In this document: positions 44,040 through 56,166 of the stretch, piece by piece
Numbering within the stretch: the first letter of the stretch is position 1
Layout: every line of letters starts with the position of its first letter
NCBI GenBank assembly: GCA_026873275.1
Contig: JANTUC010000009.1
Location: 496,001-560,000 of the forward strand
From: Pseudopithomyces maydicus
Lineage: Eukaryota > Ascomycota > Dothideomycetes > Pleosporales > Didymosphaeriaceae
DNA length: 64,000 nt
Direction: 5' to 3'
The notes under the pieces: generated by a model
Told to the model about the DNA's origin: nothing
What the model saw: only the letters and a program-made list of their open reading frames with translations
The model's database searches: none
Position numbers and translations under genes: made by a program

Positions 44040-46898
44040 CTAGGGGCGAGGCGGGTACTGCTCGGGTGATGACGGTCCATTTCGGTAAGGGTTCGTGGAC
44101 GCGTTGGATGGCGATGGCCTCATACCCCCTGATGGTGGTGCTTGCTGGAGCTGGATTGTTGGGCCGTTGTTGCGCGGAGGCGGCGGGACCATCGTCTGAT
44201 ACTGGTACTCCTCTACATAACCGGTAGAGATGGAGCTAGGAGAACCTGGTGTGCGTGGGGCAGACGCAGGAATAGGTGGCGGCGAGTACGGGTGACTGTT
44301 GAAGCTTTGGACGGGCTGGGATGGGTTCACGGCAAGAGGTAGCGGAGGCATGCTTTGTCGAGGCTCGGAGGTGTAGCCACTAGGTGTTGGGGCCAGTGTT
44401 GCGCCTCCCCTACGGCGACCTCCACTGCTAGCCTTGTGGAGCAGACCGCGTACTTCGTCGAGATCAGGTCGGTTACCGCTCATGCTTGGACGGCCATCCA
44501 TACTCGGGCGACCCATGATGCTGGCATCATCTCGCGCGCCCCAGGTGTCATCACGGACAGCATCTACACCAGGCTTGCGATTGTTGATCTGGTTGATTGC
44601 AGCACTCTGAGAATCCATGCCGAGGTACTCGGTCGAAGTAGACTTGCCCTTATCTTCCTCTTCATACTTCTTGTTCTTGGGGTTCATGCGACCAGCGTCC
44701 TTGTCGTCGAGATACTGCTGTCGGACGGCTTGTGCTTGCTCTGGAGAGATAGCGACCGACCATGAGGGCTTGTTAGCATCGCCGAGAGCAGCATCGCTAC
44801 CACCAGGCCCAGCAATTGGAACCTTGCGTAGGGCTACGACCAAAGCGCACATGAACTTCGAACGTCGGCCTGCGCGGAGGCTCTCATTCGACCAGTTGCT
44901 CTTGTGGCGGATCTCCACGCGCAACTCAAGCTTGTTCATTTCAGCAATGCTGACAACCTCGATTTCGATGTCTGGGTGGAAATCACGGCTGTTTGCAGGA
45001 TCGCGCACGAAAGCTCCCATCTCTTGCTTCAGGCTGCTAATATCTTCGAAAGAGGTGCTGAAGTCGCAGAAGATGGAAACCTGCTCCCTCATGGCCTTGC
45101 TGCGCGTGATGTTCTCTACCCACAGGTTGTTGAGGACGATGTTAGGTGTTTGTACAATCTTGCCATTGTTGACGCGCTTGAAAACTGTGTAGAGAAGAGA
45201 GATGTGCTCCACTGTGAACTGATCGGCACCGACATCGACACGGTCGCCAATATCGTATGGATGCTTGACGAAGAGGAAAATGCAGGAACCGAGGACTTCC
45301 TGACAGGTGGCGGCGAAGACGAACGACAAGGAGAGTAGGGCGGTAGCGGAAGTCGCAAGGGTTGTCGTGAAGCTGGGGCTGAGGAAACAGACAATAACGA
45401 AAATGCAAACAACGAAGACGATGGTAAACAGAAGGGCATCGAGGGCATTGATGGCCTGGTCGACATCATGCATACTGGAAGCGATAGACTTGCGCTCGCG
45501 TCCGAATTCGGCGACCGTCATGATCATCTCTTCTAGGGAAATATCGCCATTGCCGTCTTTGTCGAGTGCGCTGAAACATTCCTCGGCCTCCCCTTGGCGG
45601 CCATTGCCCATGACCTCAGCAAGATCTTCCATGTACAAGTCGTTCTTGCCTTCCACGACAAAGGAAAGCCAAATTCGACGAGCGAGGGCCTCGGCAGAGC
45701 GATTGCTCTCCAAAGCTTCCAGCACAATCGAATGGGCCGAGTTGGGGTCGAACACCTTCTTGCCAGTGATTTCCTGAGCGACGGCACCGAAAACGCCAGT
45801 GACTTTATCACCGACGCGACCAACGTTCTGCAAAAGACGCATGGGGGTCTTGGAACCAGAGCGGTTATGTCCCATGGTAGCTTTCTTGCTGCCGAGGACG
45901 AATGGCATGCTATCCTGAATGATATAGTCCTCTTCGGCGAATTCGTTGCAGTATTCGGGAAACAAGGCACGTGAAGCGTCGTACATCTGACCAAGGAGGT
46001 AGATGTTGCGTTTAGAATCCTTGATCTTGTCGTCGAACTGCTTCCTGTGGTAGCTGATACTGATCAACTGGATGAGGACGCGCTCCGCCAATATGATACA
46101 GGTGCACACGAGTAGCGCAAGCAGCACCGACCCCACTTTGTCCATCCACGTCGGTGAATCTTTATCATCTCTCCCTCGAATAATCAAGACCTGATATGTG
46201 ACCTGATTGACAATCATCCAGAAGACGAACGAAAGAGGCTTTTCTAGAGCTGCAAGCAGCTGGACGTATTTCTTTACACCGGGGCTGACTACACCAACGA
46301 GGAATTCGAAAACGCGAGGAAGAAAATGAGCAATGATTTTGCAAGTCCAGAAAGAAAGCCAGACTGTCAAAGGTCAGTGATTGGCGCTAGGCAGCTTGAA
46401 CAGGGCATACATACTGATCTCGATCCAAATGAAGAACAAACGCGGATTCGCGCCATTCGCTCCTCCAATTCTCGCATCTTTGTGGATGACTCCGGTGGCA
46501 GCCAAGATGATTGGAATGGCCAGGGCCAAAGCCAAAGGCGCAACGTAGATCATGTAGCGTGTGACGATGCTGAAGTTGAGGACCTTCATGTAGAACTTGC
46601 CCATCTTGTTGAGGGCAGTCTTGTCCTCTTCGTCCTCCCCGCCGTTGGCCGATTTGTAGCCCTCGCCCTTGGAGTCGACCTTGTTCATGCGGCGACGGCC
46701 GTGGAAGAGGCCTGCCTTTTCCGATCGGTGCGACTTCTCATGCTGGAGGGTGCCATTGTGGGAGGGCGAGTGACTGACGACAGTCTGGAGGGGGATATCG
46801 GCGGGATTCGACATGTTGTGGGCGTTCGGGTCGTGCAGCGGCTGGAAACCCTGGCGCGAGAGACGAGAGGAGGAGCGCTTGGAGAGGTTCGCCGACAT
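44040..46898 (-). CDS. EF-hand mechanosensitive ion channel (MscS family, Msy1/2-like)
   Basis: Exon 1 46415-46898 (ATG 46898, MSANLSKRSSSRLSRQG), intron 46364-46414 (51 bp), exon 2 44040-46363; 935 residues. A polar N terminus is followed by several membrane helices (FSIVTRYMIYVAPLALALAIPII, VGSVLLALLVCTCIILAERVLI). A canonical EF-hand follows, DKDGNGDISLEE. Then come the two pore-side helices (ALLFTIVFVVCIFVIVCFL, LLSLSFVFAATCQEVLGSCIFLF) and the MscS beta domain (KHPYDIGDRVDVGADQFTVEHISL). The C terminus is long, Pro/Ser-rich and disordered. Fungal members sit in the endoplasmic reticulum or cortical membranes and gate calcium or ion flow upon hypo-osmotic swelling; the EF-hand implies calcium feedback. 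The upstream in-frame GTG codon was rejected as start. Confidence 0.93.
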
Positions 46899-49800
46899 CA
46901 AAGCGAGCGAGGGGTCGAGCGGGTGGCCGTCACGCGGGTGGATGCTGGAAGCAGCAGGCGGGCAGGAAGGCGATCCGCGGGGGTCCAACAAACCCACAGA
47001 CGCCGGCACAGGCAAAAAGTGGAGAGAGAGGGTATAATGTGCGTCAAGCACAGGGAGGAAGGTGGGACAAGTAGTACAAGCTTGGAAACGTCCGACAAGA
47101 GTGCGAGAGACCGGCTGCCCAGCGCGGTGATGTGGCTATGATTACAGAAGGGGAAAGAAGGGAAGAAACTGCTAGCGAGCGTGGCTGCTCCCGGGGAACT
47201 GCACAGTGAAGCAGCTGGAGAGCAGGTCGGGGCGAGAAAAAGGGCAACAAAGGAGCGATGAGAAGGGAGCAAAGGCTTTCTTTGAGAATGTGTTTGCTTC
47301 GTCGCCATACCCATGCCACCCATGCAGGTACGCGCGCCACAGCTAGCTAATATGGGCGCTGAAACACCCCTAGCGGACTCCAGGGAGCAAATCACACGCC
47401 GGCCGCTGGACCGCCTTCGCCAGCAAACCCTCAGTTCGGCCTGGCAGTCCAACTGTCGCCGCGCCGTTGACGAGCCGTCTCTGACCGTGGACGTGAAAAC
47501 GATACGTGCCGGTGTCGATCTTCGCAAGTTTGCCTCCCACCCGCCGCATCGCGTAAGGTGTCGCCCTCGAGAGACGCAAAATGTGAGATCCACGCCCCAT
47601 TTCACACCCCTGAGCGCATCAGGTCTGGCCGTGACGTCGCCTCTTATCGATAACCTCCCGTTGTGCCGCTCTCCCGGTCGGAGTTCCCATGCTCGGGGAT
47701 GCCCTCTTCGTTCATCGCAGACGTGCATGCCAGAAGGCCACCACCCCAGAAGTCCGGCCAGGATGAGGCGCAGTGCACGTTACAGACGACCTCCCTCGAG
47801 ACGTCTACAACACCGAGTGTGAACGTGGCCGCTGTCGGCTGTCATCTTGTCGAAACCTGGGGGAGGGCATTCCCGGCAGTCGACCCGCAACCGGGCAGCT
47901 GGGATCCGAAAAAAGCACCGGGCCACAAGTCTCGCGAGATGAGGTGGCGCTGACGATGGGACTTAATCGGCTGCCCCAGAGCACAGTACAGCAGGCGTCG
48001 TCCATTCAACACCGCGCGAGGGAAATTTTTCAATTGCAGCTTCTCAACCCCCACAAGCCGTTGGACGACAATTGGCGGGGTGCGCCGAACAGCTTATTCC
48101 CTGCAGTAGCTCTACTGCAGGGGCTCAAGTCGTGAGACATCTAGAACAAGCCCATTTTGGCCCAGCGTAGAGGAACTCAGGTGCCGCAGCTGTGCAACTT
48201 TGCGTTTGGTGCGTTTGGGCCCAATCCAAGTCGACAGTGTGCCTGCAAACTGTCGCGTCTGATGGTTTGGCATCGACTCATGTCAACATGCCTGAGTCCA
48301 TCTCCCGAGATCGCGAATCCTCCCACTTTTTCTATTGTCTCCATCGAGATTTGTGGACCCTCCACGTAACAAGACCCTTTGATCATCTACATACACAATG
48401 CGATGGCATCATATCTCAATCCGAGAGCAAGAGCCACGTCACATACTAGCTCACCTTCAGCCATCTGTCTACCATCCCAGATTGGGAAGCGACCAGCTCA
48501 AAAGCGCATACAGCCACGCTGACTCGAGGCATACGATACAGGGTTGCGCTACTCTTGGAGACTTTAGTCCGCCGTTGCGTCATCTGCGAACGTGTAGGTA
48601 TGGTGGAATCGCCGACAATTACGTCCACATCGTGTACTACCGTACATAAGTACATCCACTACATCGGTGGGGCTATGACGGTAGCACGTGAGAGGCGCGC
48701 AGGGACGGAAATATGTAACCGCGAGGTAGATTCCAGGTGTTGCAGCTATCAGTCATGAATGGCCTAAACAAATGATGCGACAGCAGCAACCAATCCGAAC
48801 ACAATGGATCAGTAAAACACAAATCGAGGGTCACTACCAAAGACAAAGGAGCATGTTGGGACGGTAGCGGAAGTTGACTAATAATCCAGTACCATAACAG
48901 GCATCATGCAACCGAAAGCATGCCACTACCAGCTTGAAAGGGGATGCACATTTGCCTCAAAAGGTTGCCACGGCCTAAATCGTAATAGTGCTGGCCATAC
49001 ATAAGATGCATGCATGGCTTGTTCCTCTACCATGGGCTCGACCTGACGCGGAGCAATTGTGGACGAAGCTTGGGGAATGTACACTACTACACTACATACA
49101 GCACGCAATAGACCGGGACTCTGCTGTGTGCCGCTTAGAGTTAATGCGACTATTCTTCACGGTAGTGCTCCATAAGCGCGGTTAAAATACCCCTACCCTG
49201 CGACTTGAGTACCTACCAGCCACGATGAATATCCACATACGAAGTCAGTGTCTGGAACGAGCTGGGCGTAATGAGGTACTGCCTGGAAAATTTCGTGCTC
49301 ATCTCTGACCCAACAGTGTTTGATGCACGTCAGATCCGGGTATGCCTGTTCTGTATTGCGCGCATTGGGGCCAATTGAACCTGGCCTGTTTACGTGGAAC
49401 GTAGGTTTCCCGTGCGACAGGCCATGTTCTACGTACGATAACTTTCTGCAGGGACCTTTGCCTAGAAACCAGATTGAGCAGAACTATACTAGGCGCTCTA
49501 TAGCAATTCGATTCACGTGCGTTTCGTGGAACCTTGGAACCTGGGGATGGATTGAGCACCACTCCAGGAACCGGTCTTTCCGATAGGCGGAAGGAATGAA
49601 CGACGGCCCGTCGAGGCAGCTTTCATTATACTGCACTAGTGGCATGAAGGATGCAGCGAATAGCCAATGCAACGCAATAGACCCTGCTGGAAGCCTTGGT
49701 TGCTGACGCCATGCTGGTATCGTTGTCGAGCAGTTTGTAGAATAAGGGAAGGAGCGATGGCATGATCCGAAGGGCGGCGACCGCTAGTCCTCTCTAGGTA

Positions 49801-50225
49801 TTTATAAGACCCCACCACGTGCTTTCCCCACGGGTTGAAGGGAATCATATCCGGTACCACGACGAAGGATTCCTCCACACCTCCACATTCTGGACGATTG
49901 AGCCTATTCCTTCGCTTCCAGAATTCCATGTTCCTGCGTTATAGACCACAGCCATCCAATTACAAAGCTTTCTCACCTCAGCTTCCCCTGCAAGTGCTGG
50001 GATGCTTCTCACGCATATTAAAAACATATTGTGGCGGCCGGACCGACAGGGCAGCTTCCCCAGCCTGCAGACACGCGCAATTATGAGGCGCTTCTGCGGA
50101 TGAATCTTGCCCTGGCAGATGCGCACATGGGCCTCTCGGCCTACATATAAATAATCAATGGAGCCGGTTCTTGGGAAGATTGCTCCACTGTTACGCGCAA
50201 TCGGGGACCCAAGTCACATCCGAAT
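46899..50225. other. 3.3 kb gene-poor region
   Basis: No ATG-led reading frame with domain-like content was found on either strand. The left end is the long promoter and leader of the channel gene. The right end holds the promoter of the aldose epimerase gene, with a TATAAATA at 50146-50153. I see no transposon ends, tRNA or tandem repeats. A long non-coding RNA cannot be ruled out from sequence alone. Confidence 0.4.
50146..50153 (+). promoter_or_regulatory. TATA box of aldose epimerase gene
   Basis: TATAAATA lies 73 bp upstream of the start codon at 50226. Confidence 0.5.
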
Positions 50226-51530
50226 ATGAAGTACTCTTGTGCATTGCTTGCCATTGCGGCTTCTACTGCCGCACATCCTGGAGGCCACAAGCCCAAGCCG
50301 CTGCCGCTACCGGATAAGGATGGCAGGTACACATTGACTGCCCCGGGCATTCGGGCTCAATTCATTCCCTATGGTGCTACTCTCACCAACTTGTTCGTAA
50401 AAGGTATATATTAAGTGCACTCGTAGAATGAATGGACATTGACAAGCATAGACAAGAATGGCGTTGAGACGGATATTGTGCTTGGATACGACAACACCAC
50501 TTACTACCGTACGTATCCAGACTGCCTTTTGGGTTTGTTTCTGACCATACAAAGCTGTGGACCCCGGTCACCCCGTCTACAATGCCATTCCTGGCCGCTA
50601 TGTGAACCGCATTGGCAATGCTACCTACACTCTAGACGGCAAAACCTACATCACCCAGAAGAACGACGGTCCGAACACTCTTCACAGTGGAACGAACAAC
50701 TGGTCGTTCCGCTTCTGGAACGTCACAGATATGACCGACAAGTCCATAAAGTTCTCGATTCATGATCCTTCCAACTCTTCGCTTGGAATGATCGGCGATG
50801 TCGATGCCTCTGTGACATACACTGTATCCAAGAACAAGTGGAGCATCGTCATGGATGCCAAATCGCCAGACCAGAAGACGCCGTTGATGCTTACGCAACA
50901 CACATACTTCCAGCTCGATGCTTTCAAGAACCCAACCAACAGGACCATCTGGAACCACACCTTGTACGCCCCTGAGGCTAAGCGGGCGTTGAAGGCCGAC
51001 GGGAACGCCCTTCCCACGGGAGAAATTGCCAAGATTCCCAAGAACGATATCGACGACTTCTGGAGCAAACCCCACCAGCTTGGGTTTGCCTCTGGAAACT
51101 CCAACTTTGAGAACCACTGCGGCAACGGCTGCCACGGCTACAACGGCGCCCTGGCATTCAACGACAAGAGGAACAAGAAAGACGTCGCGCTCACTCTCAG
51201 CAGTGAATTCAGCGGCATCAAGGCCGAGCTCACCACCGACCAAGATGCAGTGGTCCTGTATACTTGCAACTGGAACGACGGAAAGACCGAGTTCAAGAGC
51301 ACGCAGGGTGTAAAGGGTCAGGACAAGTTCATCCCACGTGACGGATGCATCGCAATCGAAGCCCAGGACTACGTTGATGGAATCAACCAGTAAGTCACCA
51401 TGCATAAGTAGTATTCGCGCACATGACTGATTTTACCCGCAGCCCTGAATGGGGTCGTCTCGACAAGCAGACCACTGGGCCTGGCGAAAAGTACCATTGG
51501 GCATCATCTTGGGAGTTTGGTACCATCTAG
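50226..51530 (+). CDS. Secreted aldose 1-epimerase (galactose mutarotase)
   Basis: Four exons: 50226-50403, 50452-50508, 50555-51389 and 51443-51530, with introns of 48, 46 and 53 bp; 326 residues. A signal peptide (KYSCALLAIAASTAAHPG) precedes the mutarotase domain. Visible motifs are QFIPYGATLTNLFV, DIVLGYD, HPVYNAIPGRYVNRI, TLHSGTNNW with the substrate-binding His, LTQHTYFQLD with the catalytic His, and AIEAQDYVDGINHPEWG with the catalytic Glu. Several N-x-S/T sites fit a secreted glycoprotein. It interconverts alpha and beta anomers of hexoses, presumably outside the cell during sugar uptake. Confidence 0.92.
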
Positions 51531-52611
51531 AGGGTTAGGGAGAGAGAGGGTGAGGCAGCTAAGGCGACCCATAAGGCAATGTATAAAGTAATATTCGCCG
51601 AAAAAAAAATCATACTAGTTTCAGCGCATCTTTCGCGCAGAAGGAATATGCAGTGCCTGACTGAGGCGGGCAAATGATGGACAGGGAAAAGCAAAGTATT
51701 CGCCGACGCCTGTGCCATCTTACTAAGGGGCTAGCGGCCCTCGTCATCGATGTGAAAGGCCAAAGCCTCGTTTTGGGCAGCGACTGGATGCCCACTGTGG
51801 GTCGCATTATGCACGTCAGGGCTGCAACGAGATGCCTGCTAACAAGGCTGTTGGGACCTGTCAGGTTTCCGGCAATGTCAAGCCTCTTGGGCGGAGGGGA
51901 GGGGACTAGGTTCTGGTGGTGATGTTGAACGTGGTGGTCGGTAGAAAGCAGGTGCGGGGCCAAGGAGAGACCAAGCGGAACAAGCTCCAGCAAGTCGCTG
52001 CGGCGCGGGTGCGTCACAAAGGCTGTCTCACTGCGGGTTTGTCTTGCGCAGGCGCAGAGCGCAGGGCGGGAGACGTAGCGGTACTGTAGTCTAGTCTAGC
52101 TGGCTGGCGACGCGAACGAGCCAACAGGGACGTGGTGGTGAATTGCATGTGAGCTGGCCGCGCTTTCCCCCGCCGCCATTCGGTCCTATCGCGGCTACCC
52201 GTACGGTCGTTGCCAAGTACGCATACATCATCCAGGCCGCCCTCACCATTCTGCTTCGCCCACTCCAGCTCCCAACCTCCACCCGTCGCTGTTGTCGCCA
52301 TCCCTACTCACGCCTGCCCCGGCACATGCACACGCCTTATCTGTGTGCCACTGGAGGCCCCCCACAGACACCATTGGCCTTGTGAGCAGTGTTGCCGTGC
52401 ATACACGCCATTATATCATGTCCTTGTGACACGCGCTATCTTCCGCACCCCTCGACCTCTCTACACTCGCTCCAGCCAACAGATAAGGAAGGAAATCGCG
52501 TGCTCGGGCACCTGCTTCTCTTGCCTTTTCGCATATTTACACGTCTCAGCCCGTCACCCGTCACCCGCCTCCTCCCGACCCTGCGTACGACCGCACCCAC
52601 CCGCCACCGCC
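51531..52611. other. 1.1 kb intergenic region
   Basis: No gene seen. The right half is a C-rich, T-rich promoter/leader preceding the Sip5 gene. Confidence 0.4.
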
Positions 52612-55327
52612 ATGGGCAACAGCCAGGCAAAGGAGTCGCGACCCGTCTCGTCGCGCGGTCAAGGCCGGGCGTCCAACGGCCGCCAGCCCACCTCGCCCAC
52701 CGCATCCGGTCCCGAGGAATCCTCGCGGCACGGCAGATCCGGTAGCGGCGTTTACGGCAATCCACGGAGTGCGCGAGGAAGCAGGCCCGACCTCTCCTTC
52801 CTGGGTATCGGGGGCAACACCGAACGGGACCCGGCTCTAGAGCCGCGACGCGAGACGAAGGCGGAGCGAGAGGCGCGGAAGTTGGAGAAGGAGCGGCAGC
52901 AGCGGGCCTTGGATCGGGAGCGCAGTATCAAAGAAGAGGGGGTGGATGGTGGCTATCTGGTGACCCTGGGCACCTACACGGGCCCGGAGGACTTCAGCAA
53001 AGCGGTAGTCCGTCAATTACAGGTATGTGTTTCGCAGACTGCATCATGACCTTGTCTTACAGGCATCCAGGTAGAACGTCGGCTGGCTCCATTCTGGAAG
53101 GGCCTTAACGATCACGAAGACACATGGACTGAGCACCAGTTGGTAGCCGTAGTCAATGACAAACCCCTGCCTGCACCCGACGAGATCCCAGAAGAAGAGC
53201 CTCCGCGTCCAAACAATCTGAGCACCGAATGGAATCCGCGCAGTTCAAATCAAAACATCAATAGCCTGACCGTCCCCATGGGAGGTCGCACCATGTCGCA
53301 GGCTTCAGATCGCTCTGCAAACCTAACCGCATCACATCCCGCTTTCTCACTGCCTTCACCGACATCACCAATCGCTAGCTCGACTTCTTCCACCCCATTC
53401 TTCCGCGGTCGAGCCAAGACTCTTGCAGCACTCACTTCGGGCTCCCGCAATGCCTCACAAACCGACATGACACCCCAAGAAGTTCAGCTTCCCAAGGACC
53501 CCTATGTCAACGGCCAGCGACTTGAGGTCTTCTTGTACAAGGACGCATCCGAGTGTCCTATCTGCTTCCTCTACTACCCTCCTTACCTCAACAAAACCCG
53601 GTGTTGCGATCAGCCAATCTGTTCTGAGTGCTTTGTACAGATTAAAAGACCGGATCCTCATCCCCCGGAGCACCATGGCGACTCGAACGATGCTGATGGC
53701 CCTCCACCCGAGCCCCAAGAGGATGGAATGCTGGTTTCGGAACCAGCTTGTTGTCCATTCTGTGTGCAACCGGAGTTTGGTATCACTTACGAACCCCCAC
53801 CATTCAGGCGCGGTTTGGTGTATGGGAACTCACACCAAAATTCACTGGGAAAAGCAGCTTCTGCTATGTCATCGACAACATCTCTAACTTCACAAGGTCC
53901 TACTTCGCCCGGGCGGAGAAGAGCAGGATCACTCGCAGCGACGGACGCCTCTGTCATCACGACAGATCGCGTTCGTCCGGATTGGGCAAAGAAACTAGCT
54001 GATGCAAGAGCACATGCCCTTCGCAGGGCCGCAGCAGCAACGGCACTGCACAACGCCGCCTACATGATGGGTAACATCCAATCGGATAACCGAGGTTTCA
54101 GCATTGGAAGGCGACGACGGACTATGTTTGGAGGCGACAGTGCCAGTACCAGTGGTAACGGAACACCCCGTGGAGATGTGAATGCATTGCTGGTGGCAGC
54201 AGGGTCGTCTAGCCGCAATGAAGGGCAGAGTGACCTAACTTCGAATCGGCAAAGCTCGCGACGTGGGAACAGACTCGAGGACCTGGAAGATCTTATGATG
54301 ATGGAAGCTATCAGGCTCTCTCTGGCTGCTGAGGAAGAACGCAAAAAGAAGGAGGAGAAAGAAGCTGCAAAGGAGGCGAAGAAGGAGGAGAAGAAGAAGG
54401 CTAAAGAGGCAAAGAAAGCCGAGAAAGCTGCGCGCAAGAGTGGCTTTTTCATGAGTCCAAGCCAAGATGATCTAGCTAGTGGTTCTTCTTCCATCACAGG
54501 AAAAGGGAAAGCAGCTGATCGGTCAGGGGGTTACGCAGGGTTCAATCCAATGAGCGAACCGACATCCACGCTGAATGCGTCGTCCTCTAAGGATGACCCG
54601 CAGAAACATTTGGAGCAGAGTCGATCTACGTTGAACACCTCGTTACAGAGGGAGATCAGTAGTACAGGAACGACGCATTCTGCTGAGGGTCTCGGTGGTG
54701 AGCCAGGATCTCATCGCTCCGCATTACGCGACCTTTCAAACCCCTCATCTTCGACATCTTCATTTGCCGAATCGATGCAAGGGTCACTTCAAAATGAGAG
54801 CCATGGCAATTTTGGAGCTTCAACTTCTTCCTTTGGGCCTAGCCCCAACGCATCGGGAGTTAGCTTGGGCGGTGCAGACGACACACCACCCCAGGGAACG
54901 CCGGGCACTGAGCCCATGTTCAATTTCCGAAGCCTTGCAGAAGTCATAACCAAAGAAAAGGATACGAATGGCGACAACGCTCAGCATATTGAAAACGTGA
55001 CACAAGAGGACACGGCCACTTCCAGCACCGATCACAACACTCCAGCGCCGGCTAGCGAGTGAACGCACAAGCCCACTACCACCCAAGATTGAAGTAGAGC
55101 CGCCGAAATTTCCTATGCTCCCTGAAATGGAACCCATGTCTCCGCTGGATACGAGCATAGCCACGCTCAAACCAAGCGAGAGTGATCGCTCTTTCGACAG
55201 CGAGGATGGCATCGAGTCTGCGCCCCGCATTGAAGCCGTGAAGCATGACTCCACGGACCTTGATCATAAGCATATCGGGAACGTGAGCATGGTCGATCGT
55301 ATAGAGCAGCATCAACCTACACAGTAA
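52612..55327 (+). CDS. SIP5: Sip5-like protein (SNF1-interacting, RING-like zinc motif)
   Basis: Exon 1 52612-53022, intron 53023-53070 (48 bp), main exon from 53071. The N terminus MGNSQAKESR is a strong N-myristoylation signal. A basic disordered region, a helical RRETKAEREARKLEKERQQR stretch and the domain GYLVTLGTYTGPEDFSKAVVRQLQVERRLAPFWKGL follow. The zinc motif is ECPICFLYYPPYLNKTRC...ICSECFVQIKR...CCPFC, and a Lys/Glu-rich coiled coil comes later. In baker's yeast Sip5 links the Snf1 kinase to the Reg1-Glc7 phosphatase. The frame as read stops at 55062 (800 residues). A 49-bp intron 54997-55045 would join it in frame to a further open segment (ERTSPLPPKIEVEPPKF...SMVDRIEQHQ) ending at 55327 (872 residues). 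I prefer the longer model moderately. Confidence 0.85.
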
Positions 55328-56166
55328 ACTTTCCCTTTGTTATCAATTTCGTTGCATCAAGGCGTTCGGGCAGGGCGGACGTTCACGGCGCACAATATCG
55401 GCATGGCGCCCTCGGATCTTGATTTATCAGTTTCTTATCATATACAGTGCAGTCAGTCCGCGTATCAGGCGGGGTTATCTCATATTCATAGTGTCTCATA
55501 GTGTTATCTTCGGACGGTCATTTGGGCATGAGGATGGTAGGTGATGCATAGGGCATATGGGGTATGTATGTCTGGATGGCATACGCGTGATGTGGTTGTG
55601 AGGTTCTAAACAACCTTGCGAGGCCGAGATTGATTTGTCGGACGTGCTGGACGTTCAGATATTTAGTAGAGCCGCAATTGAAGGGAGAGAAGTATATGAT
55701 TGAAAAGTATATTTGAGCGGTATTGTTTCAGAGGCACAATATTTATCCGTCTTTCAATCATCGTCGTGCACGTATTATGTGGCGGGTTGTGCGTTGCGAT
55801 AAATTATGGTTCCGATATCTAAGATATTCAAGTTTTACAAGATGGTGGATGTTTCTTAAAGGTTGTTCTAAGACAGAAACTGCAGGTGAATACAAACCAC
55901 GTGGGATTCTGATCTTCAGGGCTACAAATCGAATCTCTTCTGGCTATACCGTGTGTAAGGGAACCCAGGGCTGGCAATTGATCCGATAATAGAAACATAA
56001 GTCGAAATAGCCGTGTCAGAACAGAGGTTCAACCAACCCTGTGTATAGCCTAGATTGCGAGGGAATCACGCCCAACAGCATTTCCTGTGATAGCAAACAA
56101 TATCATTGCATATACGTAGGCATGTAAGTCCATTTATGCACACAGAAATAGCCATCCCATCAACTC
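55328..56166. other. Intergenic region between convergent genes
   Basis: No gene or repeat recognised in these 840 bp. Confidence 0.4.
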
